Positions 33,893 to 46,722 are shown, numbered from the stretch's first letter. The stretch: 64,000 nt of DNA from Candidatus Vesicomyosocius sp. SY067_SCS001 (GCF_014706615.1 NZ_CP054877.1:744001-808000); one strand, 5' to 3'. Made by a program: numbers and translations. The notes: generated by a model from the letters alone, not told the origin.

Positions 33893-34336
33893 TTAACCAC
33901 CACAACCACCAATTGTTACCTTAACTTCTTGAGTTCTAGAAGTTGTTATTCCACCCGCTGTCACTAACGCTATAACTGAAGAAGTTCTACCCATCTTAAC
34001 ACGGGTAGAAACATAACCATGAGCACCAGATAAATTAAATGAAGCCGCCAAGGGTGTAGAATTATTTTTAATATAAAAAGAAATATCTGTTACATCTTTA
34101 ATTTTAGATGCGTCCACTGTCATAGGAACTACCTCACCATTTTCAGCAATCTTAGGTGCTTTAAATTTAAATAAGCCTTTTTTAGAACTTACAACCGAAG
34201 TACTTGCTATGTCTGATTTATCCTTAAAACTTGCAGAATTAGCAAAAACCATGCTTGGTGTTAATAAACCTGCACTTACTGCTGTAGCAACTGCAGGACC
34301 TGCTATTGCACTTTTTAAAAATAATCTTCTTTTCAT
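33893..34336 (-). CDS. soxY: Sulfur carrier protein SoxY
   Basis: Carries thiosulfate-derived sulfur on its C-terminal cysteine. The last residues are GGCGG with C145, the known carrier motif. The N-terminus MKRRLFLKSAIAGPAVA has the twin-arginine export signal. I chose ATG 34336 (147 residues) because it gives this signal directly; an earlier ATG at 34381 lies inside soxX. It follows soxX closely on the same strand. The body carries the Ig-like fold segments seen in SoxY. Confidence 0.95.
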   Translation of the reverse strand: MKRRLFLKSAIAGPAVATAVSAGLLTPSMVFANSASFKDKSDIASTSVVSSKKGLFKFKAPKIAENGEVVPMTVDASKIKDVTDISFYIKNNSTPLAASFNLSGAHGYVSTRVKMGRTSSVIALVTAGGITTSRTQEVKVTIGGCGG

Positions 34337-34346
34337 ATTGTTTTCC

Positions 34347-34694
34347 TTATTTTGAATAAATAAAATCTGTAATTTGATCAATTTGATTTTCAGTTAACAC
34401 TTGATGCTTACCAAATGGAGGCATAATTGAATATGGATTTTTAATTGTTGCATCCCAAATTTGTTTTCTTAAATCAGCCTTATTTGGAAATCTTTCCTTC
34501 ATTGCAAATAATGGTGGTCCAATTGTTCCTGGCAAACTACCACCTGGAATCATATGACATGCTAAACAATTTCCCAACTTACGACCAAAAGTTACTTCTT
34601 CGCTAGTCATCTCTTTAGCACCTGTTTGTGCTGATATCATAAATAATGTTATCAATATCAAAACTGTCGAGATAGAAGAAATAGTTTCCTTCAT
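34347..34694 (-). CDS. soxX: Sulfur-oxidation cytochrome SoxX
   Basis: Single-haem c-type cytochrome that pairs with SoxA. Signal peptide about 1-26 (ending QTGA), haem motif CLACH at 43-47 and the distal methionine M91 in SIMPPFG. The 115 residues match the short SoxX type. AGGAG precedes the ATG. It is the first gene of the soxXYZA-K operon; a plausible promoter lies about 55 bases upstream. soxB and soxCD are not in the window. Confidence 0.94.
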   Translation of the reverse strand: MKETISSISTVLILITLFMISAQTGAKEMTSEEVTFGRKLGNCLACHMIPGGSLPGTIGPPLFAMKERFPNKADLRKQIWDATIKNPYSIMPPFGKHQVLTENQIDQITDFIYSK

Positions 34695-34748
34695 GTTGTT
34701 CTCCTATTTATATAAATCAACAAGATAATTAAACCTTGATAAAAATGA

Positions 34749-34777
34749 ATGATATAGCACTTAAAAATACTTTGCAA
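34749..34777 (-). promoter_or_regulatory. Possible sigma-70 promoter of the sox operon
   Basis: On the minus strand TTGCAA (34772-34777), 17 bases, then TATCAT (34749-34754), about 55 bases before soxX. A reasonable match, not tested. Confidence 0.4.
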
Positions 34778-34816
34778 CTCTTTTATTAAAACGTTATATT
34801 ATAATATTCTTTTTTA

Positions 34817-34843
34817 AAAAAAATTTAGCACAATGTTAGTGCT
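34817..34843 (-). terminator. Likely terminator after trpE
   Basis: AGCAC (34827-34831) and GTGCT (34839-34843) pair with a seven-base loop; on the minus strand AAATTTTTTTT follows. It lies about 70 bases beyond the trpE stop. The stem is short, so strength is uncertain. Confidence 0.5.
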
Positions 34844-34915
34844 TTATAACTTTATTCAAGAATAATTTTTCGTATCAAATATAACTAATAATATTTTTAG
34901 TTATATTTTATCCAC

Positions 34916-36370
34916 TTAAACTTGCTGTGCAGCTTTGATCAATGCTTGAGCTTTATGCATAGTCTCATCCCATTCTGATTGCGCTGTAGAATCATAAACA
35001 ATACCTGCTCCAGCTTGAATATAAAGTATTTGCTCCTTAATCACGGCAGTACGAATAGCAATTGCCATATCCATACATCCATGCCAAGACAAATAGCCAA
35101 TTGCACCTGAATAAATATTTCGTTTTAATGGTTCAACCTCATTGATAATTTCCATTGCTCGAACTTTAGGAGCGCCACTGAGTGTACCTGCTGGAAAAGT
35201 TGCTTTTAAAACGTCAATCACACTCACGTCATCTTTAAGCTCACATTCAACATTTGATACAATATGCATTACATGCGAATAGCGCTCAACAAACATTCTA
35301 TCGGTCAACTTAACTGTACCAGTTTTTGCAATACGACCTAAATCATTACGACCTAAATCAATCAACATTAAATGTTCTGCGATTTCTTTTTCATCATTCA
35401 ATAAGTCTTGTTCTAACTCTAAATCTTGAGCATGATCTTTACCTCGTGAACGAGTACCAGCCATAGGTCTAACAGTTGCACGTCTATTGTTATCTACACG
35501 AGTGAGAATCTCTGGTGAAGAGCCAATAATCATAATATCATCTAAATTAAGATAATACATATAAGGTGACGGGTTAAGACGTCTAAGTTGTCTATACAAC
35601 TCAATTGGTGACGCTTTGAATGTTGCACTAAGTCTTTGTGAAGGAACTACCTGCATAACATCACCAGATTTAATATATTGTTGAATAGTATCAACAGCAA
35701 TTTTATAGTTTTTCTCACCAAAACTAGACGTAAAATTTACATCACTAAAATGATGAGATTGATAATCTTTTTTAATTAAAGGTTGGTTAATCTGACGCTT
35801 GATTTTACTAAGTCTTAATTGTGCATCTTCAAAAGCTTGTTTAACTGGATTAATGTGTGTTATTAAAAAAGCTTTATTAGCTAAATTATCAAATACCACT
35901 AAATCATTAGATACCATAAGCATAATATCTGCAATATTAAACTCATCTTTTTGCTTAGAAAATTTTAATTTTGGTTCAATATAATGAATAATCTCATAAC
36001 CAAAATAGCCAACTAAACCACCATTAAACTCTGGCAAGTTATTAATCTTTGGTACACTGTATTTCTGTTGATATTTTTCAATCCATAATAGTGGATCTGC
36101 CACTATAAGTGATTCAAGCAACTGTGCATCTTGTTCAATACGTACCTCATTGCCAAATACTTTAATGACAGTTTGTGCACTCAAGCCAATGATTGAATAA
36201 CGACCCCATTTCTCTCCACCTTGCACGGATTCAAAAAGATAAGAATAAGGTGTATCTGCCAGTTTTAAATACAAACCTAATGCGGTATCAGTATCTAAAA
36301 TCACTTCCTTAAAAACAGGAATATGATTATAACCTTGTTTAACAAATTGATTAAAACTAGATTGATTCAT
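34916..36370 (-). CDS. trpE: Anthranilate synthase component I
   Basis: Makes anthranilate from chorismate, the first step of tryptophan synthesis, with a separate TrpG glutaminase (not in the window). Chorismate-binding motifs are DVMQVVPSQR, PEILTRVDNNRRATVRPMAGTRSRG and LSGAPKVRAMEII; ESVQGGEKWGRYS near the N-terminus fits the tryptophan feedback site. ATG 36370 (484 residues) gives the standard start; an earlier in-frame start at 36400 lies within the rpoC terminator. trpC is 22 kb away, so the trp genes are scattered. Confidence 0.95.
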   Translation of the reverse strand: MNQSSFNQFVKQGYNHIPVFKEVILDTDTALGLYLKLADTPYSYLFESVQGGEKWGRYSIIGLSAQTVIKVFGNEVRIEQDAQLLESLIVADPLLWIEKYQQKYSVPKINNLPEFNGGLVGYFGYEIIHYIEPKLKFSKQKDEFNIADIMLMVSNDLVVFDNLANKAFLITHINPVKQAFEDAQLRLSKIKRQINQPLIKKDYQSHHFSDVNFTSSFGEKNYKIAVDTIQQYIKSGDVMQVVPSQRLSATFKASPIELYRQLRRLNPSPYMYYLNLDDIMIIGSSPEILTRVDNNRRATVRPMAGTRSRGKDHAQDLELEQDLLNDEKEIAEHLMLIDLGRNDLGRIAKTGTVKLTDRMFVERYSHVMHIVSNVECELKDDVSVIDVLKATFPAGTLSGAPKVRAMEIINEVEPLKRNIYSGAIGYLSWHGCMDMAIAIRTAVIKEQILYIQAGAGIVYDSTAQSEWDETMHKAQALIKAAQQV

Positions 36371-36386
36371 ATAATAAAATTTATTG

Positions 36387-36422
36387 TAATAAAAAACCAC
36401 ATCAATTTTAATTAATGCGGTT
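36387..36422 (-). terminator. Intrinsic terminator of the rpoBC operon
   Basis: A 12-base stem (two G-U pairs): AACCGCATTAAT pairs with ATTGATGTGGTT across a four-base loop (36395-36422), followed on the minus strand by a run of T. It lies 35 bases beyond the rpoC stop, so trpE needs its own promoter. Confidence 0.85.
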
Positions 36423-36457
36423 TTCCTTTTCTAAACAAAAGTTAAATATCACTCCTC

Positions 36458-39400
36458 TTACGTTTGTTCCTCTGCTTCCTTTAATTGATCAGATAATGCT
36501 TGTTGTGCATCAACTGTTTGCGTAGTAATACTTTCAACATATTGAGCACGACGCACTTGATGATGTTTAAAGCCTGTACCTGCTGGAATCAATCGACCCA
36601 CAATCACATTCTCTTTCAAACCTTGGAGTGTATCTACACGTCCTGTTGTTGAAGCTTCTGTCAGAACACGAGTTGTTTCTTGAAACGAAGCAGCAGAAAT
36701 AAACGATTCAGTTGCTAAAGATGCTTTAGTAATACCCATTAGCAGCCTTTGATAATTAATCAAATCCTTTCCCTGTGCTTCTAGTTGATAGTTCATTTCG
36801 ATCACTCTTCCATATTCAGCAGTTTCACCATTAACAAATGACGAATCTCCTGCATCAAGAATTTCAACTTTACGTAACATTTGTTTAACAATCACCTCAA
36901 TATGCTTATCAGAAATATTAACACCTTGTAACCGATATACATTTTGTACTTCTCTAACAACATAATTAGCCAATGCTTCAACGCCTAATAGGCGTAAAAT
37001 ATCATGCGGATTAGATGGCCCGTCTGAAATTACATCACCTTTTTCAATCGTCTCACCATCAAATACATTAATTTGACTCCATTTATGGATCATCATTTCA
37101 GTAGCTTTACCTTCTGAACTAGTAATAATTAAACGATCTTTAGATTTAGTAGAGTTGCCAAAACTAATAACACCAGTTGCCTCTGCAAGAATGGAATGAT
37201 CTTTAGCCTTACGTGCTTCGAATAAATCAGCAACACGTGGCAAACCACCTGTAATATCACTTGTTTTAGACAAATCTTTAGGGATTTTAGCTAATACTCC
37301 ACCTGCTTTAATCACTTGATTATCATCTAGATTAATCTTAACAGTCGATGGTAGATAATGTGTTGACAATACAACTTCAGAATCATTTTCCTCAACCATT
37401 TTAATTAACGGCTTTAACCCCTTTGCTGCTGTTGATCTTTCAGCTTCATCAATCATCTCAAAGAACGTTAAACCTGTCAATGGATCAGTATTTTTATTAA
37501 CTGTCATTCCCTCAACAAAATCTACAAAAATAACGCGACCTGCTTGCTCAGAAATAATAGGATGTGTATGAGGGTCCCAATCAGAAATCTTATCTTTTGC
37601 TGTAACTGCACCGCCTTCTTGTACATGTACAATTGCACCATAAGGGATTTTATAACGTTCAACCTCTTGACCTTTGTTATTACGAATCGTTACTTCAGAA
37701 GAACGAGAAATGACCACTAAATCATTATTTTCATTAGTAATTGATTTTAAATTTTCAAAATGTGCAATACCATCAGTATTAACATTAATACTACTGACTG
37801 CAGTAGAAGCAGATGCAGCACCGCCAATATGGAAAGTGCGCATAGTTAACTGTGTACCTGGTTCACCAATGGATTGTGCTGCAATAACACCAATTGCCTC
37901 ACCTACACCAATTTTATGACCACGTGCCATATCATTGCCATAGCATGATGAGCACACACCATAACGTGTATCGCAAGTAATAGAAGAACGTACTTTAATC
38001 GATTCAATGCCTAATTCATTAATCTTATCTGAATCATCCAAAGATACTAAATGACCTTTTTCTAAAAACACCTCTACTGAATCAGGCATTAACACATCTT
38101 CAGCTGTTACTCGACCCAAGGTTGCTGTACCTAAGGTTTGTACAATATTACCACCATCAATTACTGCCTTCATAATCAAACCATTATCAGTACCACAATC
38201 GTTTTCAGTAATAACCAAATCTTGTCCAACATCTACCAAACGTCTAGTCAAATAACCAGAATTTGCTGTTTTCAGGGCTGTATCAGCTAATCCTTTACGT
38301 GCACCGTGCGTAGAAATAAAGTATTGCATATTGTTTAGGCCTTCACGAAAATTAGATGTAATTGGTGTTTCAATAATTGACCCATCTGGCTTTGCCATTA
38401 ATCCACGCATACCTGATAATTGACGCATTTGTGCAGGAGAACCTCTAGCACCTGAATCAGCCATCATGTAAACCGAATTAAACGAGGCAAGCTTCTGAAT
38501 CTTGCCATCAACATCAGTAAAATTTTCAAAACCAATTTCATCCATCATGGCTTTTGCCACTTTTTCAGAAGTACGTGACCAAATATCAATCACCTTATTA
38601 TAACGTTCACCATCAGTCACAACACCTTTGGAAAATTGCTCTTGAATATCTTTAACTTGGATTTCTGCTTGTTCGATCATTTCAGCTTTAGAATCTGGAA
38701 TAATCATATCATTTGAACAAAATGAAATACCTGATTTGGTTGAATATTGAAAGCCCATATACATCATTTGGTCAGCAAACATAACTGTTTGCTTTAGTTC
38801 TTGAGTACGATAACAAACATGAATTAGATTAGAAACTACTTTCTTACTAATAGCTTCATTGATTAAATTAAACGACAAACCATTTGGCAAAATTCTTGAA
38901 AAAATAGCACGACCTACTGTAGTATCAACAATACGTTTAGAACTTGGTTCAAACTTACCATTAACTTTCTGATAATCTTGAATACGTAGTTTCACCTTTG
39001 CATGCAAGGTAACACTATCAGACTCATAAGCATTAAGCGCTTCAGTTGCATTTACAAAAATTAGGCCCTCACCTTTTTGATTAATCATCTCACGAGTCAT
39101 ATAATAAAGACCTAAGATAACATCTTGCGATGGAACAATAATAGGTTCACCACTAGCAAGATGTAATACATTGTTAGAAGCCAACATTAATGTTCTTGCT
39201 TCTAATTGTGCCTCTTCAGATAAAGGTACATGTACTGCCATTTGATCACCATCAAAATCAGCATTAAACGCACCACACACAAGTGGATGTAACTGAATAG
39301 CTTTGCCTTCAATCAGTAATGGCTCAAATGCTTGAATGCCCAAACGGTGTAATGTTGGGGCACGATTTAGTAAAACTGGATGTTGATGCACGACTCTCTC

Positions 39401-40639
39401 TAAAATATCCCACACTTCTGGTGATTCGCTTTCAACCATTTTCTTTGCAGCTTTAATAGTTGAGGCTAAACCTTTAGTTTGTAGCCTATTATAAATAAAT
39501 GGCTTAAATAATTCTAATGCCATTTTCTTAGGTAGACCACACTGATGTAACTTAAGGTAAGGCCCACAAACAATCACTGAACGGCCTGAATAATCAACCC
39601 GTTTACCTAATAAATTTTGACGGAAACGTCCTTGCTTACCCTTAATCATATCTGATATAGACTTCAAAGGACGACGATTATTACCCATCACAGCACGACC
39701 ACGACGACCATTATCAATTAATGAGTCTACCGCCTCTTGTAACATACGCTTTTCATTACGAACAATAATTTCAGGAGCATCTAGCTCTAATAAACGTGCT
39801 AAGCGATTATTACGGTTAATCACACGACGATATAAGTCATTAAGGTCTGAAGTTGCAAAACGACCACCATCTAATGGCACTAAGGGACGTAAATCAGATG
39901 GAAGAATTGGTAATACTTTCAATACCATCCATTCAGGTTTATTGCCAGATTGGATTAATGAATTAACCAATTTAAGACGTTTATTATACTTTTTAAGTTT
40001 AGTTTGACTTTTTGTATTTAAACTATCTTCACGTAAATTAGCCGCCTCAACCTCAAGTTTCATATCAGACAAAACATCTTGAATAGCTTCCGCACCCATT
40101 TTCGCTTCAAACTCATCATCACCATATTCATCTAATGCGTCAAAATACATTTCTTCAGTTAATAGCTGCTTATGAACAAGTGGTGTTGAGCCCGGATCAG
40201 TCACCAAGAATGCTTCAAAATAAAGTACACGTTCAATATCCTTAAGTGTCATATCCATCAATAACCCCAAACGTGAAGGCAAAGATTTTAAATACCAAAT
40301 ATGCGCGACTGGTGCTGCTAATTCGATATGACCCATTCGTTCACGACGAACCTTAGAATAAGTTACTTCAACCCCACATTTTTCACACACAACATTGCGA
40401 AATTTCATACGCTTGTACTTACCACACAAACATTCAAAATCTTTCATTGGTCCAAATACCTTAGCACAAAATAAACCTTCTCTTTCAGGCTTAAATGTAC
40501 GATAATTAATAGTTTCAGGCTTTTTAACCTCACCATATGACCATGAACGAATCTTCTCAGGAGAAGCTAGTCCAACTCTAATTGCATCAAAATCTTGCTC
40601 TTTTTGCTCTAACTTATGAATTTTTAATAAATCTCTCAT
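36458..40639 (-). CDS. rpoC: RNA polymerase beta-prime subunit
   Basis: Largest RNA polymerase subunit. The catalytic magnesium motif NADFDGD is at residues 459-465, the N-terminal zinc site reads [22 protein letters not shown], and the second zinc site includes [13 protein letters not shown]. 1393 residues is close to E. coli (1407). It lies 13 bases after rpoB in the normal order and is followed by a strong terminator. Nothing unusual. Confidence 0.99.
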   Translation of the reverse strand: MRDLLKIHKLEQKEQDFDAIRVGLASPEKIRSWSYGEVKKPETINYRTFKPEREGLFCAKVFGPMKDFECLCGKYKRMKFRNVVCEKCGVEVTYSKVRRERMGHIELAAPVAHIWYLKSLPSRLGLLMDMTLKDIERVLYFEAFLVTDPGSTPLVHKQLLTEEMYFDALDEYGDDEFEAKMGAEAIQDVLSDMKLEVEAANLREDSLNTKSQTKLKKYNKRLKLVNSLIQSGNKPEWMVLKVLPILPSDLRPLVPLDGGRFATSDLNDLYRRVINRNNRLARLLELDAPEIIVRNEKRMLQEAVDSLIDNGRRGRAVMGNNRRPLKSISDMIKGKQGRFRQNLLGKRVDYSGRSVIVCGPYLKLHQCGLPKKMALELFKPFIYNRLQTKGLASTIKAAKKMVESESPEVWDILERVVHQHPVLLNRAPTLHRLGIQAFEPLLIEGKAIQLHPLVCGAFNADFDGDQMAVHVPLSEEAQLEARTLMLASNNVLHLASGEPIIVPSQDVILGLYYMTREMINQKGEGLIFVNATEALNAYESDSVTLHAKVKLRIQDYQKVNGKFEPSSKRIVDTTVGRAIFSRILPNGLSFNLINEAISKKVVSNLIHVCYRTQELKQTVMFADQMMYMGFQYSTKSGISFCSNDMIIPDSKAEMIEQAEIQVKDIQEQFSKGVVTDGERYNKVIDIWSRTSEKVAKAMMDEIGFENFTDVDGKIQKLASFNSVYMMADSGARGSPAQMRQLSGMRGLMAKPDGSIIETPITSNFREGLNNMQYFISTHGARKGLADTALKTANSGYLTRRLVDVGQDLVITENDCGTDNGLIMKAVIDGGNIVQTLGTATLGRVTAEDVLMPDSVEVFLEKGHLVSLDDSDKINELGIESIKVRSSITCDTRYGVCSSCYGNDMARGHKIGVGEAIGVIAAQSIGEPGTQLTMRTFHIGGAASASTAVSSINVNTDGIAHFENLKSITNENNDLVVISRSSEVTIRNNKGQEVERYKIPYGAIVHVQEGGAVTAKDKISDWDPHTHPIISEQAGRVIFVDFVEGMTVNKNTDPLTGLTFFEMIDEAERSTAAKGLKPLIKMVEENDSEVVLSTHYLPSTVKINLDDNQVIKAGGVLAKIPKDLSKTSDITGGLPRVADLFEARKAKDHSILAEATGVISFGNSTKSKDRLIITSSEGKATEMMIHKWSQINVFDGETIEKGDVISDGPSNPHDILRLLGVEALANYVVREVQNVYRLQGVNISDKHIEVIVKQMLRKVEILDAGDSSFVNGETAEYGRVIEMNYQLEAQGKDLINYQRLLMGITKASLATESFISAASFQETTRVLTEASTTGRVDTLQGLKENVIVGRLIPAGTGFKHHQVRRAQYVESITTQTVDAQQALSDQLKEAEEQT

Positions 40640-40652
40640 TGAATCCTCCTAA

Positions 40653-43600
40653 TTAGTGTTGTTCTAACTCAACATCAATACCTAACGAACGAATCTCTTT
40701 CACCAAAACATTAAACGATTCTGGCATGACTGATTCTGTTAAATTCTTACCATCAACAATACTCTTGTACATTTTTGCTCGTCCTGCAACATCATCAGAT
40801 TTAACTGTTAGCATCTCGCGCAATGTGTGTGCCGCACCATAAGCTTCTAATGCCCACACTTCCATTTCGCCAAACCTTTGTCCACCAAACTGGGCTTTAC
40901 CACTAAGCGGTTGTTGTGTTACTAATGAGTAAGGACCAGTAGAACGTGCATGCATCTTATCATCAACTAAATGGTTTAGTTTTAACATATGCATATAACC
41001 GACTGTTATATGACGATCAAATGGTTCACCTGTACGACCATCATATAATTGTTCTTGACCAGACTCTGGCAAATCGGCCAATCTAAGCAATGATTTAATA
41101 TCTTTCTCTCTAATACCGTCAAACACTGGTGTTGCCATTGGCACACCTTCACGAAGATTATTAGCTAATTCAATAATTTCTTCATTACTAAATAATGTTA
41201 AATCTTCTTTCTTACCATGAAGGTTGTAAACCTTGTCTAAAAATACTCTAATCTGTTGAACCATATCAGAACGTTTTTCATCTAATATAGCAGCAATTTT
41301 ATGGCCTAAACCTTTAGCAGCATAACCTAAATGAACCTCTAGTACTTGACCTACATTCATGCGTGATGGCACTCCTAACGGATTAAGTACGATATCTATA
41401 GTAGAGCCATCTGCAAGATAGGGCATGTCTTCAACTGGAGATACACGTGAAATTACACCTTTATTTCCATGGCGTCCAGCCATCTTATCGCCTACCTGCA
41501 GTGTTTTACGGGTTGCTACGTAAACCTTAACCATCTTCATAACACCTGGTGGTAATTCTGCACCTTCGTTAATTTTAGCTTTTTCTTTTTTAAAGAATTT
41601 CTCAAACTCAACTTTCTTAGCTTTGGCTTGTTTAACCAGTACTGCTACTTCTTTATTCACAGTTGCGTTTTCAACTTTAAACTTGGCAATGTCTTTATTA
41701 TCAAATTTTTTCATCAATTTTGTACTTAATCTCTCACCTATTCTAATATCACCGATAGATTTACTTAGTACATTACCTAAAAGTTTCAAACGAATGCGAC
41801 GAAAAATATCACCATCAATAATACTAAATTCATCATCAATATCTTTTTTAATTCTCTCTAAACGTTCTGCATCAATACTTAACGCTCTAATATCTTTTTC
41901 TACACGGTCACGTGTAAACACCTGTACATCAATAACAACACCTGATTTAGAAGCACCAATACGTAATGATGAATCTTTAACATTATTAGCCTTTTCACCA
42001 AAGATAGCTCTGAGTAATTTCTCCTCAGGAGAAAGTACTGTTTCAGTCTTAGGAGTTACTTTACCTACCAAAATATCACCACCTTTAACACGAGCTCCTA
42101 CATAAACAACACCTACTTCATCTAACTTAGACAATGCTGACTCACTTACATTTGGAATATCTGAAGTAATTTCCTCAGGACCTAACTTAGTATCACGAGA
42201 ATAAGCTGTTAATTCTTCAATGTGAATTGTTGTATAACGGTCTTCTTGAACAACCTTTTCTGAAATTAAAATTGAATCTTCAAAGTTATAGCCGTTCCAA
42301 GGCATAAAAGCAATCTTCATATTCTGACCTAATGCTAACTCACCCATATCAGTCGATGGACCATCTGCCAAGATATCTCCAACAGTAATCTTGTCACCTG
42401 TTCTGACTAATGGCTTTTGATTAATACAGGTATTTTGATTGGAACGTGAATACTTAGTCAAGTTGTAAATATCAACCCCCAGTTCATTCGCTTTAGTCTT
42501 CTTAGAATCTACACGAATAACGATGCGTGATGCATCTACTGCTTCAACTACACCACTATGTTTAGCAGTGACACAAACACGAGAATCCTTCGCTACAACA
42601 CGTTCAATACCTGTACCAACTAATGGTTTTTCAGCTTTTAACACAGGAACAGCTTGTCGTTGCATGTTTGAACCCATCAACGCACGATTAGCATCATCAT
42701 GCTCCAAAAAAGGAATAAGTGATGCTGCCACTGATGAAATTTGCTTAGAATCAATATCAATTAGTGTTACTTTTGATGAATCTACTAAAACAAATTCATT
42801 CTTATGACGACAAGAAATAAGATCATCCATTAATTTACCTCTATCATCCACTAATGCATTTGCTTGTGCAATTGTATGTGTGATTTCATCAATAGCTGAA
42901 ACATAAATTACTTCTTTACTCACCTTACCATTTTTAACTATTTGATAAGGTGTTTCTAAAAAACCATAACTGTTTGTCTTAGCATAAACAGCTAATGTAT
43001 TAATCAAACCAATATTAGGGCCTTCTGGTGTTTCAATTGGACACAAACGACCATAGTGCGAAGGATGAACATCACGTACTTCAAAACCAGCACGTTCACG
43101 AGTTAACCCTCCAGGACCCAAAGCAGAAATACGACGCTTATGAGTAACTCCAGATAAAGGATTCACTTGATCCATAAATTGAGATAATTGAGAGGATCCA
43201 AAAAATTCCCTAACTGCTGCAGATACAGGCTTCGAATTGATCAAATCTTGTGGAGTTAATTCATCTGTTTCAGCTAAATTCAAACCTTCTCTTACCGCTT
43301 TTTCAACCCTAACAAGACCAATCCTAAATTGATTTTCAATCATTTCACCAATTGCTCTCACACGCCTATTGGCTAATGTATCAATATCATCAACAGAATC
43401 ATTACCATCTTTAATATTAATTAGTAATTTAATTACTCTAATAATATCGTCATTAGTTAATACATGTTCACCTGTTTCACGTGAGATACCTAGACGGCGA
43501 TTAAGCTTCATACGACCTACTTTTGATAGATCATAGCGATCGTTTTTGAAAAATAAATTATTAAATAATAAATTAACTGCATCTTCAGTAGCAGGTTCGC

Positions 43601-44735
43601 CAGGACGCATCACATGATAGATAGACATACGGGCTTCAATCTCAGTTTGAGTTTCATCTAAACGTAATGTATCTGAAATATAAGCACCTGTTTCAGATGA
43701 ATTAATGTAAAGAATTTCTATTTTCTTAACTTTATTAGTATTTAATAACTCCAATACTTCTTCAGAAATAACAATATTAGCTGATATTAAAATTTCACCT
43801 GTGTCTTTATCAATAATATCAGCACAGATCACCTTATCAAGTAAATACTCTAACGGAGCATTGATTGATTTAATACCTGCTTTCCCCAATAATTTAACAT
43901 GCTTAGCAGTAATTCTACGACCTTTCTCAACCACTATATCTTGATTAACAACAATATCAAATTCTGCAATCGTACGTTGTAAATGAGTCGGTAACATACT
44001 TAAATCACATGATTTAGCTTTTAATTTAACGGAAGTCTTTTCAAAAAAGGTCTCAAGTATATCCTCACTACTTAAACCCATAGCACGTAACAAAGTAGTA
44101 ACTGGTAATTTTCTACGTCTGTCAATTCGAACATACAAATGCTCATGATGGTCATATTCAAAATCCAACCATGAACCACGGTAAGGGATAATGCGTGAAG
44201 AAAATAAAATTTTACCTGAAGAATGTGTTTTACCTTTATCATGTTCAAAAATAACACCAGGAGATCTGTGTAATTGAGACACAACAACACGTTCAGTGCC
44301 ATTAATAACAAAAGTACCTGTTTCAGTCATTAGCGGTAATTGCCCTAAATAAACATCTTCTTCAATAATTTGCTTAACTTTACGCTTTTTCTTCAAAGTT
44401 GAACCATTTTTATCAAATAAAACCAAATTTAATTTAACACGCAATGTAGATGCAAATGTTACACCGCGTAACTTACATTCTTCAACATTAAATTTAGGTT
44501 CTTTTAATTGATAATCAACATACTCAATTTGAGCATAGCCATTAACCGCAGTAATCGGAAATACTGATTGAAGAACGCTATGCAAACCAATATCTTGCTT
44601 GGTTTTATTATCCGCTTGGATAAAACTGTTAAATGAATCAATTTGGATTGCTAATAAATCTGGTTCAGTCAATATTGATTCTCTAGAACCAAAGTTATTT
44701 CTAATTCGCTTTTTTTCGGTAAATGAATAAGCCAT
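40653..44735 (-). CDS. rpoB: RNA polymerase beta subunit
   Basis: Second-largest RNA polymerase subunit, 1360 residues. The rifampicin region reads [31 protein letters not shown], i.e. the wild-type sensitive form at the usual key positions. Typical C-terminal motifs [22 protein letters not shown] are present. It is separated from rplL by a 169-base spacer holding an attenuator hairpin. Confidence 0.99.
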   Translation of the reverse strand: MAYSFTEKKRIRNNFGSRESILTEPDLLAIQIDSFNSFIQADNKTKQDIGLHSVLQSVFPITAVNGYAQIEYVDYQLKEPKFNVEECKLRGVTFASTLRVKLNLVLFDKNGSTLKKKRKVKQIIEEDVYLGQLPLMTETGTFVINGTERVVVSQLHRSPGVIFEHDKGKTHSSGKILFSSRIIPYRGSWLDFEYDHHEHLYVRIDRRRKLPVTTLLRAMGLSSEDILETFFEKTSVKLKAKSCDLSMLPTHLQRTIAEFDIVVNQDIVVEKGRRITAKHVKLLGKAGIKSINAPLEYLLDKVICADIIDKDTGEILISANIVISEEVLELLNTNKVKKIEILYINSSETGAYISDTLRLDETQTEIEARMSIYHVMRPGEPATEDAVNLLFNNLFFKNDRYDLSKVGRMKLNRRLGISRETGEHVLTNDDIIRVIKLLINIKDGNDSVDDIDTLANRRVRAIGEMIENQFRIGLVRVEKAVREGLNLAETDELTPQDLINSKPVSAAVREFFGSSQLSQFMDQVNPLSGVTHKRRISALGPGGLTRERAGFEVRDVHPSHYGRLCPIETPEGPNIGLINTLAVYAKTNSYGFLETPYQIVKNGKVSKEVIYVSAIDEITHTIAQANALVDDRGKLMDDLISCRHKNEFVLVDSSKVTLIDIDSKQISSVAASLIPFLEHDDANRALMGSNMQRQAVPVLKAEKPLVGTGIERVVAKDSRVCVTAKHSGVVEAVDASRIVIRVDSKKTKANELGVDIYNLTKYSRSNQNTCINQKPLVRTGDKITVGDILADGPSTDMGELALGQNMKIAFMPWNGYNFEDSILISEKVVQEDRYTTIHIEELTAYSRDTKLGPEEITSDIPNVSESALSKLDEVGVVYVGARVKGGDILVGKVTPKTETVLSPEEKLLRAIFGEKANNVKDSSLRIGASKSGVVIDVQVFTRDRVEKDIRALSIDAERLERIKKDIDDEFSIIDGDIFRRIRLKLLGNVLSKSIGDIRIGERLSTKLMKKFDNKDIAKFKVENATVNKEVAVLVKQAKAKKVEFEKFFKKEKAKINEGAELPPGVMKMVKVYVATRKTLQVGDKMAGRHGNKGVISRVSPVEDMPYLADGSTIDIVLNPLGVPSRMNVGQVLEVHLGYAAKGLGHKIAAILDEKRSDMVQQIRVFLDKVYNLHGKKEDLTLFSNEEIIELANNLREGVPMATPVFDGIREKDIKSLLRLADLPESGQEQLYDGRTGEPFDRHITVGYMHMLKLNHLVDDKMHARSTGPYSLVTQQPLSGKAQFGGQRFGEMEVWALEAYGAAHTLREMLTVKSDDVAGRAKMYKSIVDGKNLTESVMPESFNVLVKEIRSLGIDVELEQH

Positions 44736-44841
44736 GAATACCTCGTATTGAGTTGATCGTGTTATAAAAAATTTTCTTAATCAACAAACTTCAATCAATA
44801 TTCTTAAAAAATATCTCATCTAGTTTGTACTTTAATTTAGT

Positions 44842-44890
44842 CTATAAAATTAGACACTAAAATCCCCTTATCGAGGATTTTGGTATCTAA
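44842..44890 (-). terminator. Attenuator hairpin between rplL and rpoB
   Basis: On the minus strand TTAGATAC then AAAATCC pair with GGATTTT then GTGTCTAA, followed by ATTTTATAG. This is the known place for a partial terminator that lets ribosomal-protein genes outrun rpoBC in bacteria. Confidence 0.75.
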
Positions 44891-44904
44891 TTATATTTAA
44901 CCAA

Positions 44905-45279
44905 TTATTTTAATTCTACGCTAGCACCAACTTCTTTAAGTTGCCTTTCTATATCTTCAGCTTCTGTCTTAGATGCACCCTCTTTAATTACTACCGGTGC
45001 AGATTCAACCATATCTTTAGATTCCTTAAGACCTAGTCCAGTAATACTACGCACTGCCTTGATAACAGCAACTTTTTTCTCTCCAAATGAGATTAACATA
45101 ACATCAAACTCATCTTTTTCAAGCACTGTATTATCCACATCTGCTACTACCGCAACTGGTGTTACTGCCGTTGCAGATACACCAAATTTTTCTTCCATTG
45201 CTGACACTAATTCAACAACATCCATTACCGACATATCGGCAATTACATTTAAAATATCTTCATTGGTTAATTTAGCCAT
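44905..45279 (-). CDS. rplL: Ribosomal protein L7/L12
   Basis: Flexible stalk protein of the large subunit that recruits translation factors; present in several copies per ribosome, bound to L10. N-terminal dimer domain (about 1-35), hinge rich in Ala/Val, and C-terminal factor-binding domain starting [33 protein letters not shown]-like. 124 residues. AAGGAG precedes the start, and rplJ ends 22 bases upstream. Confidence 0.98.
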   Translation of the reverse strand: MAKLTNEDILNVIADMSVMDVVELVSAMEEKFGVSATAVTPVAVVADVDNTVLEKDEFDVMLISFGEKKVAVIKAVRSITGLGLKESKDMVESAPVVIKEGASKTEAEDIERQLKEVGASVELK

Positions 45280-45301
45280 AATATTTACTCCTTTTATTTA
45301 T

Positions 45302-45826
45302 TTATGATTTCTTTTGGTCACAAACTGCTTTCACTACTCGAGTTACTTTCGTTGGAACCTCAATTAATGTTCTAGCTAGTTTCTCAACTGGTGCTAACAT
45401 TAATGCCATTATGATGCTAATTGCTTGATCTCTGGTTGGTAAGTCTGCAATACGTTTAAGCTGATTTGACTCTACAAATTCGCCTGAAACACCCAAACCC
45501 TTAACGACTAAATCCTTATTTTCTTTAATAAAGTCTTTAAATACTCGTGCTACTGCACCTAGATCTTGCTGTGAAAAACCTAAAATAACTGGTCCACTAA
45601 GAATAGGCAATACACATTCGCATTTTGTACTTACCAATGCTCTTTTTGCTAATGAATTTTTTACAACACGTAAAACCACATCAGCATCAATCGCACTTGA
45701 GCGCAAATTAGTCATTTGCTCAACTGTCAATCCACAATACTCAGCAACACCGACAGAAACTGACACTCTTGCTAGCAAATTTACTTGTGCAACAACTGCC
45801 TTTTTTGCCATCAAATTTAGAGCCAT
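45302..45826 (-). CDS. rplJ: Ribosomal protein L10
   Basis: Base of the L7/L12 stalk and translational repressor of its own mRNA. 174 residues; the N-terminal globular domain binds 23S rRNA and the C-terminal helix binds L7/L12. It starts [18 protein letters not shown] after AGGAGAGG. An L10 leader structure lies in the 196 bases upstream, consistent with self-regulation. Confidence 0.97.
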   Translation of the reverse strand: MALNLMAKKAVVAQVNLLARVSVSVGVAEYCGLTVEQMTNLRSSAIDADVVLRVVKNSLAKRALVSTKCECVLPILSGPVILGFSQQDLGAVARVFKDFIKENKDLVVKGLGVSGEFVESNQLKRIADLPTRDQAISIIMALMLAPVEKLARTLIEVPTKVTRVVKAVCDQKKS

Positions 45827-45894
45827 TTACCTCTCCTGAACAATTTAAAAAGAAAGTCATCTCTTGATAACTTTCGCCACAGAGTATTTACATA

Positions 45895-45976
45895 CCCTCT
45901 ACATAGGCAGATTGAAGACATCAATCAATTAAACAAACATACCAGAAGACATGTTTATACCTATGGTCTCTGAGGG
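45895..45976 (-). promoter_or_regulatory. Ribosomal L10 leader
   Basis: On the minus strand CCCTCAGAGACCATAGG pairs with CCTATGTAGAGGG, and an AAACAT/ATGTTT hairpin lies in between. This matches the known L10 leader, the mRNA structure bound by L10-L7/L12 to repress rplJL translation. Confidence 0.85.
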
Positions 45977-46022
45977 TTATGCAAGATAAATCTTACTACC
46001 CAAAGAATTATTTTAATAAAAC

Positions 46023-46718
46023 TTAAATATCAACACTTGCCAAATCAACACTAAACCCAGGCCCCATAGTAGAAGAAATACTTAATTTTTTAAAATAAAC
46101 ACCCTTAGCTGAACTAGGTTTTGATTTTTTAAGCGTTCCTATCAAAACGTTAATGTTTTGCGCTAGTGCGTTTACATTAAATGATACTTTACCAACACAA
46201 CCATGGATAATACCAGCCTTATCAGCACGATAACGCAATTGACCTGACTTGGCATTATGAACAGCCAAGGACACATCTGATGTTACTGTTCCTACCTTAG
46301 GATTAGGCATTAAACCACGAGGACCTAACACTTGACCTAGACGACCTACAACTCCCATAGCATCTGGAGAAGCAATTACCACATCATAACTTAGATCTCC
46401 GCCTTGCATAGACTTCATTAAACCTTCCATACCAACAACATCTGCACCAGCATTTTGTGCTTTAATCACATTATCACCTTGAGTAAACACAGCAACACGA
46501 ACTGTTTTTCCTGTACCATTTGGCAATACTACTGAACCACGAATATTTTGGTCATATTTCTTGACATCAATGCCTAAATTGATACTCACATCAATAGACT
46601 CGTCAAATTTTGCTATTGCACATATTTTTAATAAATCTAAAGCATCATTAATTGAATAATACTTGTTATACTCAACTTTATTTAAAATATATTTTTGATT
46701 TTTTGTTAATTTAGCCAT
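46023..46718 (-). CDS. rplA: Ribosomal protein L1
   Basis: Large-subunit protein of the mobile L1 stalk, which also represses its own operon. 231 residues from ATG 46718 (MAKLTKNQK), four bases after rplK; a longer frame upstream would run into rplK. Conserved motifs [15 protein letters not shown] and [16 protein letters not shown] are present. Confidence 0.98.
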   Translation of the reverse strand: MAKLTKNQKYILNKVEYNKYYSINDALDLLKICAIAKFDESIDVSINLGIDVKKYDQNIRGSVVLPNGTGKTVRVAVFTQGDNVIKAQNAGADVVGMEGLMKSMQGGDLSYDVVIASPDAMGVVGRLGQVLGPRGLMPNPKVGTVTSDVSLAVHNAKSGQLRYRADKAGIIHGCVGKVSFNVNALAQNINVLIGTLKKSKPSSAKGVYFKKLSISSTMGPGFSVDLASVDI

Positions 46719-46722
46719 CAAA

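Noticed and set aside
36371-36400. Earlier start for TrpE
   Set aside because: It would begin inside the rpoC terminator stem and adds ten residues not typical of TrpE.
41623-42105. 160-codon open frame antisense to rpoB
   Set aside because: Antisense shadow of a conserved gene with no ribosome site or recognisable protein; similar frames antisense to clpB, mreB, rpoC and dapB were rejected for the same reason.
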